The notes: generated by a model from the letters alone, not told the origin. Shown: positions 43,277 to 53,679, counted from the stretch's first letter. The stretch: 64,000 nt of DNA from Azospirillum lipoferum (GCF_024170005.1 NZ_JALJXJ010000004.1:62001-126000), one strand, 5' to 3'. A program made the numbers and translations.

Positions 43277-46200
43277 ATGCACCTGCTCGCTGCCCGCCAG
43301 GACGAACTGGACGCCGGCCCCCAGGCGGAAGATCTGGGGCAGACGCCGGCCGACCTCGTCATGCTGTCCTTTTCCGACAGCGACCTGACCGCGCTCGCCG
43401 CCGCGTGGCGGGCGGGACGCGAACGGCTGCCCAGCCTCCGCCTCGCCAACCTCAACCGCCTCGGCCATCCCCTGTCGGTCGATCTCTACGCCGACGGCAT
43501 CGTCGCCAAGGCGAAACTGGTGGTCCTGCGCCTGCTCGGCGGCAGCGGTTACTGGCGCTACGGCCTCGACCGCCTCGCCGCCCTCTGCCGCGAGCGCAAC
43601 ATTCCGCTGGCCGTCCTGTCCGGAGAGGCGCAGCCCGATCCGAACCTGACCGCCTACGGCACCATCCCGGCCGACGACGCCGACCGCCTGTGGCGCTATT
43701 TCACCGAGGGCGGCCCGGCCAACATCGGCCATCTGCTGGCCTGCGCCGCGACGCTCGCCGGCACGCCACTGCCCTATGACGACCCGACTCCTGTTCCGCG
43801 CTTCGGCGCCTATGGCGGCTGGACCGGCCCGGCAGCCGCCCCCATAGCCGCCGACGCCCCGGTCACCGCGGTGGTCTTCTACCGCTCCCACCTGCTGGCC
43901 GGCGACCTCGCCCCGGTCCATGCCCTGTGCGACGCGCTGGCCGCACGCGGCCTCGCCCCCCGGCCGCTGTTCGTCGCCAGCCTGAAGGAACCGGACTGCG
44001 CCGCCTGGATGCGCGCCAGCCTGACCGCGCAGAACGCCGCCTTGGTCGTCAACACCACCGCCTTCTCCGCCGCGCGCGACGACGGCTCCCCGCTGGAGGC
44101 CAACGACACGCCGGTCCTGCAAGCCATTCTCGCCACCACGCCGGAAGCCGGCTGGCAGGCCTCATCGCGCGGGCTGGCGCCGTCCGACCTCGCGATGAAT
44201 GTCGTGCTGCCGGAGATGGACGGCCGCATCATCGCCCGCGCCATCGCCTTCAAGACGGCGGGCGAGCCCGACCCCGACCTGCAATTCGCCGCTCCGGCCC
44301 TGCGCCCGGTCCACGACCGCGTCGCCTTTACCGCCGACCTCGCGGCCGGCTGGGTCCGCCTGTCCCGCACCCCGCGGGCGGAGCGGCGGATCGCGCTGGT
44401 GCTGTCCGACTATCCCGGCCCCGGCGGCGGCATCGGCCATGCTGTCGGCCTCGATAGCCCGACCAGCACCGTGGCGATGCTCCAGCGCCTGTCCGCCGAG
44501 GGCTACAGCCTGTCCGCCGTTCCGGACAGTGGCGCCAAGCTGATTGAGTTCCTGACCGGCGCGCCCACCGCGACCCTGTCGCTGGACGACTATCTGCGCC
44601 TCGCCCGGCCGGAACTGCGTGCCCGCATCGCCGGGACCTGGGGCGAGCCCGCCGCCGATCCCCTCTGCCGCGACGGTACCTTCGCCTTCCGTGTCCTGCC
44701 CTGCGGCAATGCGGTGGTTGCGGTGCAGCCCAGCCGCGGCCACGGGCCGCTGACCACCGCCCAGCACCATGACCCCGACACCCCGCCCAGCCACGGCTAT
44801 CTCGCCTTTTACCTGTGGCTTCGCCAAGTCGTCGGCATCCACGCCCTGGTGCAGATCGGCGCCCACGGCACGCTGGAGTGGCTTCCCGGCAAGGCGGTGG
44901 CGCTGTCGGCCGACTGCTGGCCGGAGATCGGCGGCGGCGCCCTGCCGACCCTCTATCCCTTCATCGTCAACAACCCCGGCGAGGGGGTGCAGGCCCGCCG
45001 CCGCCTGGGTGCTGTCCTGATCGGCCATCTGACCCCGCCGCCCGTTGAATCCGGCCTCTACGGCGACCTCGCAGCACTCGAAACTGCCATCGACGAATAT
45101 TCGCAGGCGACCGGGCTCGACCCGCGACGGCTAGGCATGCTGCGCGAGACCATTCTCGACCTCGCCTGGAAGTCCGGCGTCGCCGCCGACTGCAACCTGC
45201 GCCCCGACGACGATCCCGACGCCATCCTGTCGCGGCTGGACGCCCATCTCTGCGACGTGAAGGAGATGCAGATCCGCGACGGCCTGCATGTCTTCGGTTA
45301 CAGTCCGACCGGCGAGCGCCGCGACCGCCTGACCGCCGCCGTCGCACGAACAGCCGATCCAGTCATGGTTGCCAGCGCCGTCGATGCTTGCGGCGAGGCG
45401 GAGATGCGGGCGCTGCTCGACGGGCTGGACGGCCGTTTCGTCCGCCCCGGCCCCGGCGGCTCGCCGGCGCGCGGGCGGGCGGACACGCTGCCGACCGGCC
45501 GCAACCTCTATGCGCTCGACCCGCGCGGGGTGCCGACGCCGACCGCCTGGACTCTCGGCTGGCAGGCGGCGGATGCGCTGATCACCCGCTATCTCCAGGA
45601 CCATGGCGATTGGCCGTGCCGGCTGGTGGTGGATTGCTGGGGCACCCCCGCCATGCGCACCGGCGGCGATGAACTGGCCCAGGCGCTGGCCCTGCTCGGC
45701 GTCCGTCCGCTCTGGGAGAACGGCTCCGGCCGCGTCACAGGCTACGAGATCATGCCGGCCGGCGTGCTCGGCCGCCCGCGGGTGGATGTGACGCTGCGCA
45801 TCTCCGGCCTGTTCCGCGATGTGTTCCCACAGCAGATCGCCCTGTTCGACCAGGCAGTGCGCGCCGTCGCCGGCCTGGACGAACCGGACGACGTCAACCC
45901 GCTGGCTGCCACCGCGCGAGCGGAGGAGCAGCGCCTCGCAGCGTCCGGCACCGCCATGGAGGATGCCCGCCGCTGGGCCACCGCCCGCATCTTTGGTACC
46001 GCCCCCGGCGTCTACGGCACGGCGCTCTCCGGCATGATCGCGCGCGGCGACTGGACCGCGCGGGCCGATTTCGGTACCGCCTATCTGGAGGGCGGCTGCC
46101 ACGCCTATGGCGCCGGGCTGGAGGGGGTGCCGCTGCCCGCCCTGTTCCGCCGCCGCGTCGGCGGGGCCGATGCACTGGTCCACCATCAGGATCAGCGCGA

Positions 46201-46681
46201 GCACGATGTCCTGTCGACCGACGGCTTCATGCAGTTCGAGGGCGGATTCGCCGCCGCCGCCGCGCTGGAGGACTCCGAACCGGCGCTCTACCACCTCGAC
46301 AGCGCCGATCCGGACAAGCTCGCCGTCCGCACGCTGGCGGAGGAGATCGCCCGCACCCTGCGCGGCCGGGCGGCCAACCCGCGCTGGATCCAGGGCATGA
46401 TGCGCCACGGCTATCGCGGGGCGGCGGAATTGGCGGCCGGCGTCGACACGCTGTTCGCCTTTGCCGCCACCACCGACGCCATACGTCCCGCCCATTTCGA
46501 CCTGCTGTTCGACGCGTACGTCGAGGATGCGGAGGTGTGGGACTTCCTGTCGCATGCCAACCCGGCGGCGGCCCGGCACATTCTGGCGCGCATGAACGAG
46601 GCGCTCGACCGCGGTCTGTGGCATCCCCGCCGGAACTCCACCGCGGAGGATCTACGGCGCCTCCGGGAGACCGCCGCATGA
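43277..46681 (+). CDS. cobN: Cobaltochelatase subunit CobN
   Basis: 1134 residues, normal for CobN, the large subunit that inserts cobalt into hydrogenobyrinic acid a,c-diamide with CobS and CobT. Recognisable segments are VGIHALVQIGAHGTLEWLPG and HHQDQREHDVLSTDGFMQFE, shared with magnesium chelatase H subunits. The C terminus contains WIQGMMRHGYRGAAELAAGV. cobS and cobT are not in this window. The gene overlaps cobG as ATGA. Confidence 0.95.
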   Translation: MHLLAARQDELDAGPQAEDLGQTPADLVMLSFSDSDLTALAAAWRAGRERLPSLRLANLNRLGHPLSVDLYADGIVAKAKLVVLRLLGGSGYWRYGLDRLAALCRERNIPLAVLSGEAQPDPNLTAYGTIPADDADRLWRYFTEGGPANIGHLLACAATLAGTPLPYDDPTPVPRFGAYGGWTGPAAAPIAADAPVTAVVFYRSHLLAGDLAPVHALCDALAARGLAPRPLFVASLKEPDCAAWMRASLTAQNAALVVNTTAFSAARDDGSPLEANDTPVLQAILATTPEAGWQASSRGLAPSDLAMNVVLPEMDGRIIARAIAFKTAGEPDPDLQFAAPALRPVHDRVAFTADLAAGWVRLSRTPRAERRIALVLSDYPGPGGGIGHAVGLDSPTSTVAMLQRLSAEGYSLSAVPDSGAKLIEFLTGAPTATLSLDDYLRLARPELRARIAGTWGEPAADPLCRDGTFAFRVLPCGNAVVAVQPSRGHGPLTTAQHHDPDTPPSHGYLAFYLWLRQVVGIHALVQIGAHGTLEWLPGKAVALSADCWPEIGGGALPTLYPFIVNNPGEGVQARRRLGAVLIGHLTPPPVESGLYGDLAALETAIDEYSQATGLDPRRLGMLRETILDLAWKSGVAADCNLRPDDDPDAILSRLDAHLCDVKEMQIRDGLHVFGYSPTGERRDRLTAAVARTADPVMVASAVDACGEAEMRALLDGLDGRFVRPGPGGSPARGRADTLPTGRNLYALDPRGVPTPTAWTLGWQAADALITRYLQDHGDWPCRLVVDCWGTPAMRTGGDELAQALALLGVRPLWENGSGRVTGYEIMPAGVLGRPRVDVTLRISGLFRDVFPQQIALFDQAVRAVAGLDEPDDVNPLAATARAEEQRLAASGTAMEDARRWATARIFGTAPGVYGTALSGMIARGDWTARADFGTAYLEGGCHAYGAGLEGVPLPALFRRRVGGADALVHHQDQREHDVLSTDGFMQFEGGFAAAAALEDSEPALYHLDSADPDKLAVRTLAEEIARTLRGRAANPRWIQGMMRHGYRGAAELAAGVDTLFAFAATTDAIRPAHFDLLFDAYVEDAEVWDFLSHANPAAARHILARMNEALDRGLWHPRRNSTAEDLRRLRETAA

Positions 46682-48030
46682 CCACCCCTGCCGCCACCCA
46701 GCCGAGACGCCGCGGCACCTGCCCCGGCATACTGGCGCCGATGCAGGTTGGCGACGGCCTCCTGCTGCGCGTCCGCGTTCCGGCCGCGGTGCTGCCCGCC
46801 GACCATGCCCGCCGCATCGCGGAGTTGGGGGATCGTTACGGCAACGGCCTGATCGACCTCAGCCAGCGCGGCAACCTGCAACTGCGCGGCATCCCCGCCG
46901 ACGCGCTGGAGCCGGTGATCGAGTCCCTGCGCGCGATGGATTATGTCTCCGGCGACGCGGCGAGCGAGGCAGTCCGCAACGTGCTGTGCTCCCCCACCGC
47001 CGGGTTGGATCCCACCGCGCTGATGGACATACGGGGGGTGGCACGTACGCTCGACGCGCGGCTGACGGAGGACGCGGCCCTGCACCGCCTGCCGCCGAAG
47101 TTCGGCTGGCTGGTCTGCGGCGGCGGCATCGGTCATCTCGCGGACAGCAGCACCGACGTACGATTCGACGCGGTGGACGCGGAGCGGTTCCGGGTATCCT
47201 TGGGCGGCACGCTGGCGACGGCGGCACCGCTCGGCCTGTGCCGGGCGGAGGACGCGGCGGATGTGGCGTCGGCGCTGGGCCGCGCCTTTTTGGACCTGCG
47301 TAAGTCGTTGCCGGAGCCGCCACGCCGCATGGCGGGTCTGGTCGCGGCAATTGGAATTGAAAAGGTGGGAGCGCGCCTATCCCCCTCGCTTTCTCCTCTC
47401 CCCCCCGGGGAGAGGATCAAGGTGAGGGGGACGCACCTCATGGATCTCTTCGGCTCCGCCGAACCCCTTCATCCCAACCGTCTCCCCAGGGGGGAGAAGA
47501 GATCCCACGTTGGGATAGCGCCGGCCTTCCTTACCACTGCCTTCCCCTTCGGCCGTCTCACCGCCGCCGCCCTTGCCGCCCTCGCCTCCGCCTGTGCCGA
47601 AATCCGTATCACCCCCTGGCGCACCCTGCTCCTCGTCGATCCTTCCACGGACGCAGAGAAGACGGCCCACAACCACGGCGCCATTCTGTCCCACACCGAC
47701 CGCCGGCTGAAGCTGACCGCGTGCAGCGGGGCCGGCGGCTGCGATGTCGGCACCACCGACACCCACGCGACGGCGCTCGCCATCGCCGACCGCGCAGGCC
47801 CCTTGCTGGATCATGTCCGAATGGTGCATGTGTCGGGCTGCGCCAAGGGCTGTGCCCATCCCGCCATCGCCGATGTCACCCTGACCGCCCGCGACGGGCT
47901 GTATGACGTCGCCCTGAACGCCAAACCCGGTGACGCCGTCTGCCAGACGCGGGGGCACACCGGCCTGTCTCCCGCCGACGCCGTGGCCCGCGTCGCGGAT
48001 TTGTTGACCGAGGAGTCCACCGGTGCCTGA
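46678..48030 (+). CDS. cobG: Precorrin-3B synthase CobG, with in-frame repeat insertion
   Basis: 450 residues, longer than usual. This oxygen-dependent enzyme turns precorrin-3A into precorrin-3B and carries an Fe-S centre. Sulfite-reductase-like motifs are [16 protein letters not shown] near the N terminus and the four cysteines C349, C355, C388 and C392 (CSGAGGC, SGCAKGC). Residues about 235-277 ([14 protein letters not shown] and onward to RGEKRS) are encoded by a palindromic element seen elsewhere in the cluster and do not look like CobG. The frame is preserved on both sides. Confidence 0.92.
   Translation: MTTPAATQPRRRGTCPGILAPMQVGDGLLLRVRVPAAVLPADHARRIAELGDRYGNGLIDLSQRGNLQLRGIPADALEPVIESLRAMDYVSGDAASEAVRNVLCSPTAGLDPTALMDIRGVARTLDARLTEDAALHRLPPKFGWLVCGGGIGHLADSSTDVRFDAVDAERFRVSLGGTLATAAPLGLCRAEDAADVASALGRAFLDLRKSLPEPPRRMAGLVAAIGIEKVGARLSPSLSPLPPGERIKVRGTHLMDLFGSAEPLHPNRLPRGEKRSHVGIAPAFLTTAFPFGRLTAAALAALASACAEIRITPWRTLLLVDPSTDAEKTAHNHGAILSHTDRRLKLTACSGAGGCDVGTTDTHATALAIADRAGPLLDHVRMVHVSGCAKGCAHPAIADVTLTARDGLYDVALNAKPGDAVCQTRGHTGLSPADAVARVADLLTEESTGA
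47380..47515. repeat. Palindromic element copy A, inside cobG
   Basis: Core palindrome CCTCTCCCCCCCGGGGAGAG (47395-47414) is followed by GTGAGGGGG (47422-47430). About 33 bases later comes the inverted second arm (CCCCTTCATCCCAACCGTCT and CCCC-A-GGGGGGAGA, to about 47497). The same two-arm structure occurs at 50211-50321 and 53577-53679. This copy is more diverged and reads through without stops in the cobG frame. Confidence 0.85.
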
Positions 48031-48661
48031 GCCGCTCTACGACTATATCCGCGACGGAGCGGCCATCTACCGCCAGTCCTTCGCCACCATCCGGGCGGAG
48101 GCCGACCTGTCCGCCATACCCGACGACCTGAAGCCGGTGGCGGTGCGCGTCATCCACGCCTGCGGCATGGTCGATGCGGCCCGGGACCTGCTGTTCTCCA
48201 CCGATGTCGGCAGTGCCGCCCGCGCCGCCCTGCGGGCCGGCGCGCCCGTCCTCTGCGACAGCGAGATGGTCGCCCATGGCGTGACCCGCGCCCGCCTGCC
48301 GGCGGATAATGCGGTGGTCTGCACCCTGCGCGACCCCACCGTGCCTGATCTGGCCAGGACTATCGGCAACACCCGCTCCGCCGCGGCGCTGGATCTGTGG
48401 GGCGACCGCCTCGGCGGCTCGGTGGTCGCCATCGGCAACGCGCCGACCGCCCTGTTCTACCTGCTGGAGATGCTGGCGGCCGGTGCGCCGAAGCCGGCGG
48501 CGATCCTCGGCTTTCCCGTCGGCTTCGTCGGCGCCATGGAGAGCAAGGAGGCGCTGGCCGAAAACCCCTTCGGCGTCCCCTATCTGGCGATCCACGGCCG
48601 GCGCGGCGGCAGCGCCATGGCCGCCGCCGCCGTCAATGCGCTGGCGAGTGACGTCGAATGA
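48023..48661 (+). CDS. cobH: Precorrin-8X methylmutase CobH
   Basis: 212 residues, GTG start overlapping cobG by eight bases. The motif [20 protein letters not shown] contains the catalytic His of the family, with later [14 protein letters not shown] and [16 protein letters not shown]. It moves the C11 methyl group to C12 to give hydrogenobyrinate. Confidence 0.94.
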   Translation: MPEPLYDYIRDGAAIYRQSFATIRAEADLSAIPDDLKPVAVRVIHACGMVDAARDLLFSTDVGSAARAALRAGAPVLCDSEMVAHGVTRARLPADNAVVCTLRDPTVPDLARTIGNTRSAAALDLWGDRLGGSVVAIGNAPTALFYLLEMLAAGAPKPAAILGFPVGFVGAMESKEALAENPFGVPYLAIHGRRGGSAMAAAAVNALASDVE

Positions 48662-49407
48662 GCGGCGACACCCCCAATCCCCCCTGCCCCGGCACCCTCT
48701 TCGGCGTCGGCGTCGGTCCCGGCGATCCGGAACTGATGACACTGAAGGCGGTGCGTACCATCGGCGCCTGCCCGGTCGTCGCCTATTTCTGCAAGCGCGG
48801 GACCCGGGGCCAGGCCCGTCGCATCGCCGATCAGGCCATCACCGCCGATCAGATCGAGCTGCCGATGGTCTATCCAGTGACGGTGGAACTGCCGCCGACC
48901 CACCCGGACTATGGCCGCCAGATCGAAGCCTTCTTCGACGAGTCTGCCGAACGCATCGCCGCCCATCTCGCCGCCGGGCGTTCGGTCGCCGCCCTGAACG
49001 AGGGGGATCCGTTCTTCTACGGCTCCTTCATGCACCTGTTCCTGCGGCTGTCCGGCCGCTTCAAGGCCGAGGTGATCCCCGGCGTCACCAGCATGGTGTG
49101 CAGCGCCTCCCTTCTGCCCCGCCCGCTGATGCTGCGCGACGACGTGCTGTCGGTGATCCCCGGCACGCTGGACGAGGCGGCGCTGGTCCGCGCGCTCACG
49201 GCGGCGGATGCCTGCGTGGTGATGAAGCTGGGCCAGAACCTGCCCAAGGTCCGCCGCGCCATCGCCGCCGCCGGGCTGGCCGAGCGGGCCTGGTATGTCG
49301 AGCGCGCCAGCATGGACGAACAGCGCTTCATGCCCTTCCTGGAGGCGCCGGACGTCGCCCCCTACTTCTCCCAGATCGTCATTCCGGGCGAGGGCAAGCG
49401 CGGATGA
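48658..49407 (+). CDS. cobI: Precorrin-2 C20-methyltransferase CobI
   Basis: 249 residues, SAM-dependent tetrapyrrole methylase fold: [20 protein letters not shown] at the N terminus, [19 protein letters not shown] and [13 protein letters not shown]. It overlaps cobH and cobJ by ATGA each. It produces precorrin-3A from precorrin-2. Confidence 0.94.
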   Translation: MSGDTPNPPCPGTLFGVGVGPGDPELMTLKAVRTIGACPVVAYFCKRGTRGQARRIADQAITADQIELPMVYPVTVELPPTHPDYGRQIEAFFDESAERIAAHLAAGRSVAALNEGDPFFYGSFMHLFLRLSGRFKAEVIPGVTSMVCSASLLPRPLMLRDDVLSVIPGTLDEAALVRALTAADACVVMKLGQNLPKVRRAIAAAGLAERAWYVERASMDEQRFMPFLEAPDVAPYFSQIVIPGEGKRG

Positions 49408-50177
49408 CCGGTCCGGAAAACAATGGCTGGCTCAAGGTGGTTGGACTGGGTCCGGGCCCGGAGGACTGGCTGACGCCGGAGGCGCGGCGCGATCTGGCCG
49501 AGGCGACCGATCTCGTCGGCTATTTCCCCTATGTCGACCGCGTGCCGCCGGGAGATCAGGTCCGCCACGCCTCCGACAACCGGGTGGAACTGGACCGCGC
49601 CCGCTTCGCGCTGGATCTGGCGGCGCAAGGCCGGCGGGTGGCGGTGGTGTCGGGCGGCGACCCCGGCATCTTCGCCATGGCCGCCGCCATTTTCGAGGCG
49701 CTGGACGATCCCGAGGCACCTGAGGCGTGGCGTGCAGTCCCGCTGTCGGTCGATCCCGGCGTTTCCGCCATGCAGGCTGCCGCCGCGCGGGCGGGGGCAC
49801 CGCTGGGACACGACTTCTGCGCCATTTCGCTGTCCGACAATCTGAAGCCGTGGGAGGTGGTGCTGCGGCGCCTGCGTCTGGCGGCGGAGGCGGATTTCGT
49901 CATCGCGCTCTACAACCCGATCTCCAAGGCCCGCCCCTGGCAACTGGGAGCCGCCTTCGACGCCCTGCGCGAGCTGCGCTCCCATGAGACCCCCATCGTG
50001 CTGGGCCGCGCCGTCGGCCGCGCCGACGAGGAGCTGACGGTGACGACGCTGGGCGAGGTGCGGGCGGAGCAGGCGGACATGCGCACCCTGGTCATTATCG
50101 GCGCCTCGCACACGCGGTTCGTGCCCAAGGCCGACGGCGGGCGCTGGGTCTACACCCCCCGGCATTACCGGGGGTGA
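49404..50177 (+). CDS. cobJ: Precorrin-3B C17-methyltransferase CobJ
   Basis: 257 residues. Methylase motifs are VVGLGPGPEDWLTPEARRDL, VAVVSGGDPGIFAMAAAIFE and SVDPGVSAMQAAAARAGAPL; ALYNPISKARPWQL and TPIVLGRAVGR are typical for CobJ/CbiH. It catalyses ring contraction and C17 methylation to give precorrin-4. Repeat copy B begins 33 bases after the stop. Confidence 0.94.
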   Translation: MTGPENNGWLKVVGLGPGPEDWLTPEARRDLAEATDLVGYFPYVDRVPPGDQVRHASDNRVELDRARFALDLAAQGRRVAVVSGGDPGIFAMAAAIFEALDDPEAPEAWRAVPLSVDPGVSAMQAAAARAGAPLGHDFCAISLSDNLKPWEVVLRRLRLAAEADFVIALYNPISKARPWQLGAAFDALRELRSHETPIVLGRAVGRADEELTVTTLGEVRAEQADMRTLVIIGASHTRFVPKADGGRWVYTPRHYRG

Positions 50178-50210
50178 GGATGGGTGTGACGACCAACCCA
50201 TCGCGAGTAA

Positions 50211-50321
50211 CCCTCTCCCCCCCGGGGAGAGGGCTGGGTGAGGGGGAAGCGCGGCGAGGATTCTCGGGAAGTCGCTCAATGCATCCCCCTCACCCCGACC
50301 CTCTCCCCGGGGGGGAGAGGG
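50211..50321. repeat. Palindromic element copy B, intergenic between cobJ and cobK
   Basis: Left arm CCCTCTCCCCCCCGGGGAGA (50211-50230) plus TGAGGGGG, then a 38-base variable centre, then CCCCCTCACCCC and CCCTCTCCCCGGGGGGGAGA (50299-50318). The two arms are inverted copies, so the whole unit can fold back on itself. It lies in the convergent gap between cobJ and cobK, where it could act as a two-sided terminator-like structure. Confidence 0.9.
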
Positions 50322-50341
50322 GGAGTTCGCAGGGGGGCGAG

Positions 50342-51079
50342 TCAACCCATGCCCTCCAGCCACCCCACCGCGCCCTCCACATCGTGCAGTTCCGCCACAC
50401 CGTTGCCGGCCGGCCGCTCCACCATCACCACCGGCAGGCCGAGCTGACGCGCGGCCTCCAGCTTCGCGTCGGTGGCGCGTCCGCCGCTGTTCTTGCTGAC
50501 GACCGCCTCCACCCGTTCCCTGCGCATCAGCGCCAACTCTCCCTCCACGGTGAACGGTCCGCGGTCGAGGATCAGGGTCATCCGTGGCAGGGCCGGCATC
50601 GGCTCCGGCGGATCGACAGCGCGGATCAGGTAACGCTTGTCCGGCATCGCTTCGAAGGCGGCGGCCTCCTGCCGGCCGATGGTGAGGAACACCGTGTCGC
50701 CCAGGTCGCGCAGAGCCTGCGCCGCAAACCCCATGTCCGGCACGCCGATCCAGCGGTCGTCCGGTCCCGCCGCCCACGCAGGCCGGGTCAGGAGACGCAG
50801 CGGTACACCGACCCGCGCACAGGCCACGGCGGCATTGGCGGAGATCTGAGCCGCGAAGGGATGCGTCGCGTCGATCACCGCGCCGATGCCCTCGGTGCGC
50901 AGGTAACCGGCCAAGCCCTCCACCCCGCCGAAACCGCCGATGCGGGTCGGCAGCGGCGGCAGCACCGGGTTCTTCGTGCGGCCGGCCAGCGACACGCGGG
51001 CGTCGATGCGCGGATGACCGGCCAGCCTTTTTGCCAGCGCCGTCGCCTCCGTCGTGCCACCCAGGATCAGCGCCTTCAC
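50342..51079 (-). CDS. cobK: Precorrin-6A reductase CobK
   Basis: 245 residues from a GTG at 51079 (a GTG at 51082 is equivalent). The NADPH-binding N terminus is ALILGGTTEATALAKRL, then AVIDATHPFAAQISANA, both diagnostic for CobK/CbiJ. It lies on the opposite strand to its neighbours, and its start is only 34 bases from the divergent cobL start, so the two promoters must overlap. Confidence 0.93.
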   Translation of the reverse strand: MKALILGGTTEATALAKRLAGHPRIDARVSLAGRTKNPVLPPLPTRIGGFGGVEGLAGYLRTEGIGAVIDATHPFAAQISANAAVACARVGVPLRLLTRPAWAAGPDDRWIGVPDMGFAAQALRDLGDTVFLTIGRQEAAAFEAMPDKRYLIRAVDPPEPMPALPRMTLILDRGPFTVEGELALMRRERVEAVVSKNSGGRATDAKLEAARQLGLPVVMVERPAGNGVAELHDVEGAVGWLEGMG

Positions 51080-51113
51080 CACTTCCCCCTCCCCACCCGT
51101 CAGGATCGGCGCC

Positions 51114-52361
51114 ATGGATAGCATGGGAACCGCCCGCTGGCTCAGCATCGTCGGCATCGGCGAGGATGGCTGGGACGGTTTGTCGCCAGCCGCCCGCGCG
51201 GCGGTCGAAGGCGCCGCAATCCTCCATGGCGGCAGCCGCCACCTCGACCTCATACCGGTCGTTGCAGGACAGGAACGACTGCCTTGGCCGTCGCCGATGA
51301 CCGACGCCTTTCCTGGCCTGCTCGCCCGGCGCGGCCAGCGGGTCTGCGTGCTGGCGAGCGGCGATCCGTCCTGGTACGGGGTGGGCGCCACGCTGTCGCG
51401 GCTCGTTCCGGCTGCGGAAACGAGGGTGATCCCGGCGGCCTCCGCCTTCAGCCTCGCCGCATCCCGGCTTGGCTGGCCCTTGCAAGACTGCCGCTGCCTG
51501 ACACTCCATGGCCGCCCGCTGGAACAGGTCGTTCCGCATCTGCAACCGAACGCCAAGCTTCTGCTTCTTTCCTGGGACGGAACGACCCCGGCCAAGCTCG
51601 CCGCCCTGCTGCGTGCCCGCGGCTTCGGCGCCTCGCGCCTGACGGTGCTGGAGGCGATGGGCGGCCCGCGCGAGGCCTGGCTGGAGGCCACCGCCGACGC
51701 CTGGAGTGCCGAGCGTACCGCCGACCTCAACACCATCGCGCTGGACTGCGTCGCCGCGTCCGGCACCCGCATCCTGCCGCTGGCCCCCGGCCTGCCCGAC
51801 GACTGGTTCGACCATGACGGCCAGATCACCAAGCGCGAGGTGCGCGCCGTCACGCTGTCCTTCCTGGCGCCGCGCCGGGGGGAACTGCTGTGGGATGTCG
51901 GTGCCGGCTCGGGCTCCATCGGCATCGAATGGATGCTGCGTGATCCGGCCAACCGAGCCGTCGCCGTCGAACATCATCCGGAGCGCGTCGCCCGCATCCT
52001 GACCAACGCCGCGGCGCTCGGCGTGCCCGGACTAACGTTGGCGCGCGGCAAGGCGCCCGCAGCGCTGGAGGGTCTGGAACGGCCGGACGCCGTCTTCATC
52101 GGCGGCGGGCTGACTGCGGATGATGTGCTGGCGACCTGCTGGGATGCCCTGCCTCCCGGCGGCCGGATCGCCGCCAACGCGGTGACGCTGGAAAGCGAGG
52201 CGGTGCTGTTCGATGCGCACAAGCGGCTGGGTGGCGAGCTGACCCAGCTTTCGGTGGCCCGCGCCTCGGCGGTCGGCGGTTTCCGCGGATGGCGCGCGGC
52301 GATGCCGGTCACGCTGTGGCGAGCCGAAAAGCCGTATCAGGAGGGCGCATGGACCGCCTGA
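51114..52361 (+). CDS. cobL: Precorrin-6Y C5,15-methyltransferase (decarboxylating) CobL
   Basis: 415 residues, fusion of CbiE-like and CbiT-like domains. The N-terminal methylase part has [20 protein letters not shown] and [13 protein letters not shown]. The C-terminal SAM domain begins with [20 protein letters not shown] and [15 protein letters not shown]. It methylates C5 and C15 and decarboxylates. ATG 51123 is an alternative start. The stop overlaps cobE by 13 bases. Confidence 0.94.
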   Translation: MDSMGTARWLSIVGIGEDGWDGLSPAARAAVEGAAILHGGSRHLDLIPVVAGQERLPWPSPMTDAFPGLLARRGQRVCVLASGDPSWYGVGATLSRLVPAAETRVIPAASAFSLAASRLGWPLQDCRCLTLHGRPLEQVVPHLQPNAKLLLLSWDGTTPAKLAALLRARGFGASRLTVLEAMGGPREAWLEATADAWSAERTADLNTIALDCVAASGTRILPLAPGLPDDWFDHDGQITKREVRAVTLSFLAPRRGELLWDVGAGSGSIGIEWMLRDPANRAVAVEHHPERVARILTNAAALGVPGLTLARGKAPAALEGLERPDAVFIGGGLTADDVLATCWDALPPGGRIAANAVTLESEAVLFDAHKRLGGELTQLSVARASAVGGFRGWRAAMPVTLWRAEKPYQEGAWTA

Positions 52362-52792
52362 CCCCCGATGCCCTGCTGTTCGGCCCGGTCTTTGTCGGGT
52401 TGGGCTGCCGCCGCGGCTGCGGCTGGGAGGAGATCGCCGGTCTGGTCGCCGCCGCTTTCGACGAGGCCGCCCTGCCCGATGCCGCGCGCCAGTTGGCGGC
52501 TCTTGCCGCCCCAATGATGAAGGCCGACGAGGCCGGATTGGCGGAGGCAGCCCGTGCACTCGGCCTGCCGCTGCGCTTCATCGAGGAGGATGCGATGCTG
52601 GCCGTGCAGGACCGCGTCCACACCCGCTCTTCCACCGTTTTGGCCGCGGTCGGGCTGGCGTCGGTGGCGGAAGCTGCGGCGCTGGCCGCCGCCGGGCCGG
52701 GATCGCGCCTGCTGCTGCCGCGCCGCTCCACCCCCCGCGCCACCGTGGCGCTCGCCTTGCCTGCCGTCGCTCTGTTGGAGACCCGTTCATGA
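52349..52792 (+). CDS. cobE: Cobalamin biosynthesis protein CobE (CbiG C-terminal domain)
   Basis: 147 residues, with GGAGGG before the ATG at 52349. [40 protein letters not shown] and [11 protein letters not shown] are motifs of the CobE/CbiG C-terminal domain. The role in the aerobic pathway is not firmly known; binding of a corrin intermediate is proposed. It overlaps cobL and cobM. Confidence 0.9.
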   Translation: MDRLTPDALLFGPVFVGLGCRRGCGWEEIAGLVAAAFDEAALPDAARQLAALAAPMMKADEAGLAEAARALGLPLRFIEEDAMLAVQDRVHTRSSTVLAAVGLASVAEAAALAAAGPGSRLLLPRRSTPRATVALALPAVALLETRS

Positions 52793-53550
52793 CCGTCCAT
52801 TTCATCGGTGCCGGACCGGGCGCTCCCGACCTGCTGACCCTGCGCGGCCGCGACCTGATCGCGCGCTGCCCGGTCTGCCTCTATGCCGGTTCCCTGGTCC
52901 CCAAGGAGATCATCGCGCACGCCCCTGCCGGCGCGCGGATCGTCGACACCGCCCCGCTGACGCTGGAGGAGATCGTCGCCGAGTTCCAGGCCGCCCATGC
53001 CGCCGGCCAGGACGTGGCCCGCCTGCATTCCGGCGACCTGTCGGTCTATAGCGCGCTGGGGGAACAGACCCGCGCATTGCGGGACCTCGGCATCCCCTAC
53101 ACCATCACCCCCGGCGTGCCGGCCTTCGCCGCCGCTTCCGCAGCACTGGGGCGGGAGCTGACCCTGCCGGAGGTCAGCCAGACGCTGATCCTGACCCGCA
53201 CCGAGGGGCGCGCCTCGGCCATGCCGGCCAACGAGACGCTGGAGGTGCTTGGGGCGTCGGGCGCCACGCTGGCGGTCCATCTGTCGATCCACGCCATCGA
53301 CCGGGTGGTCGAGCGGCTGACCCCGCTCTACGGCGCCGATTGCCCGGCGGCGGTGGTCTACCGCGCCACCTGGCCGGACGAGCGGGTGCTGCGCGGCACG
53401 CTGGCCGACATCACGGCGCAGGTCGCGGCCTCACCGATGGAACGCACCGCGCTGATCCTGGTCGGCCCGGCACTGGGCCATGAGGAGTTCCGCTGCAGCG
53501 CGCTCTATGACGGCAGCCATGTCCGGCGCTATCGGGGGCTGGGGGAGTGA
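52789..53550 (+). CDS. cobM: Precorrin-4 C11-methyltransferase CobM
   Basis: 253 residues. [20 protein letters not shown] at the N terminus, [17 protein letters not shown] and [20 protein letters not shown] are CobM/CbiF motifs. It methylates C11 of precorrin-4. Palindromic element copy C begins 26 bases after its stop. Confidence 0.95.
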   Translation: MTVHFIGAGPGAPDLLTLRGRDLIARCPVCLYAGSLVPKEIIAHAPAGARIVDTAPLTLEEIVAEFQAAHAAGQDVARLHSGDLSVYSALGEQTRALRDLGIPYTITPGVPAFAAASAALGRELTLPEVSQTLILTRTEGRASAMPANETLEVLGASGATLAVHLSIHAIDRVVERLTPLYGADCPAAVVYRATWPDERVLRGTLADITAQVAASPMERTALILVGPALGHEEFRCSALYDGSHVRRYRGLGE

Positions 53551-53576
53551 AGTTGCGCGTCCCACATGCGAAAAGG

Positions 53577-53679
53577 CCCTCTCCCCCCCGGGGAGAGGGT
53601 TGGATGAGGGGGATCCGCTTGCCGGACGCTCCTCGCCACGCATCCCCCTCACCCTGCCCTCTCCCCGGGGGGGAGAGGG
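53577..53679. repeat. Palindromic element copy C, overlapping the cbiD 3' end
   Basis: Left arm CCCTCTCCCCCCCGGGGAGA (53577-53596) with TGAGGGGG nearby. The right arm CCCCCTCACCCTG plus CCCTCTCCCCGGGGGGGAGA runs from 53644 to about 53679. The arms are near-identical to copy B; the roughly 32-base centre differs. The cbiD stop codon (53649-53651) is in the right arm. Confidence 0.9.

Noticed and set aside
49362..51977. An 871-codon open frame on the minus strand
   Set aside because: It covers parts of cobJ, the repeat and cobL in the wrong direction; only cobK (50342-51079, different frame) is real on this strand.
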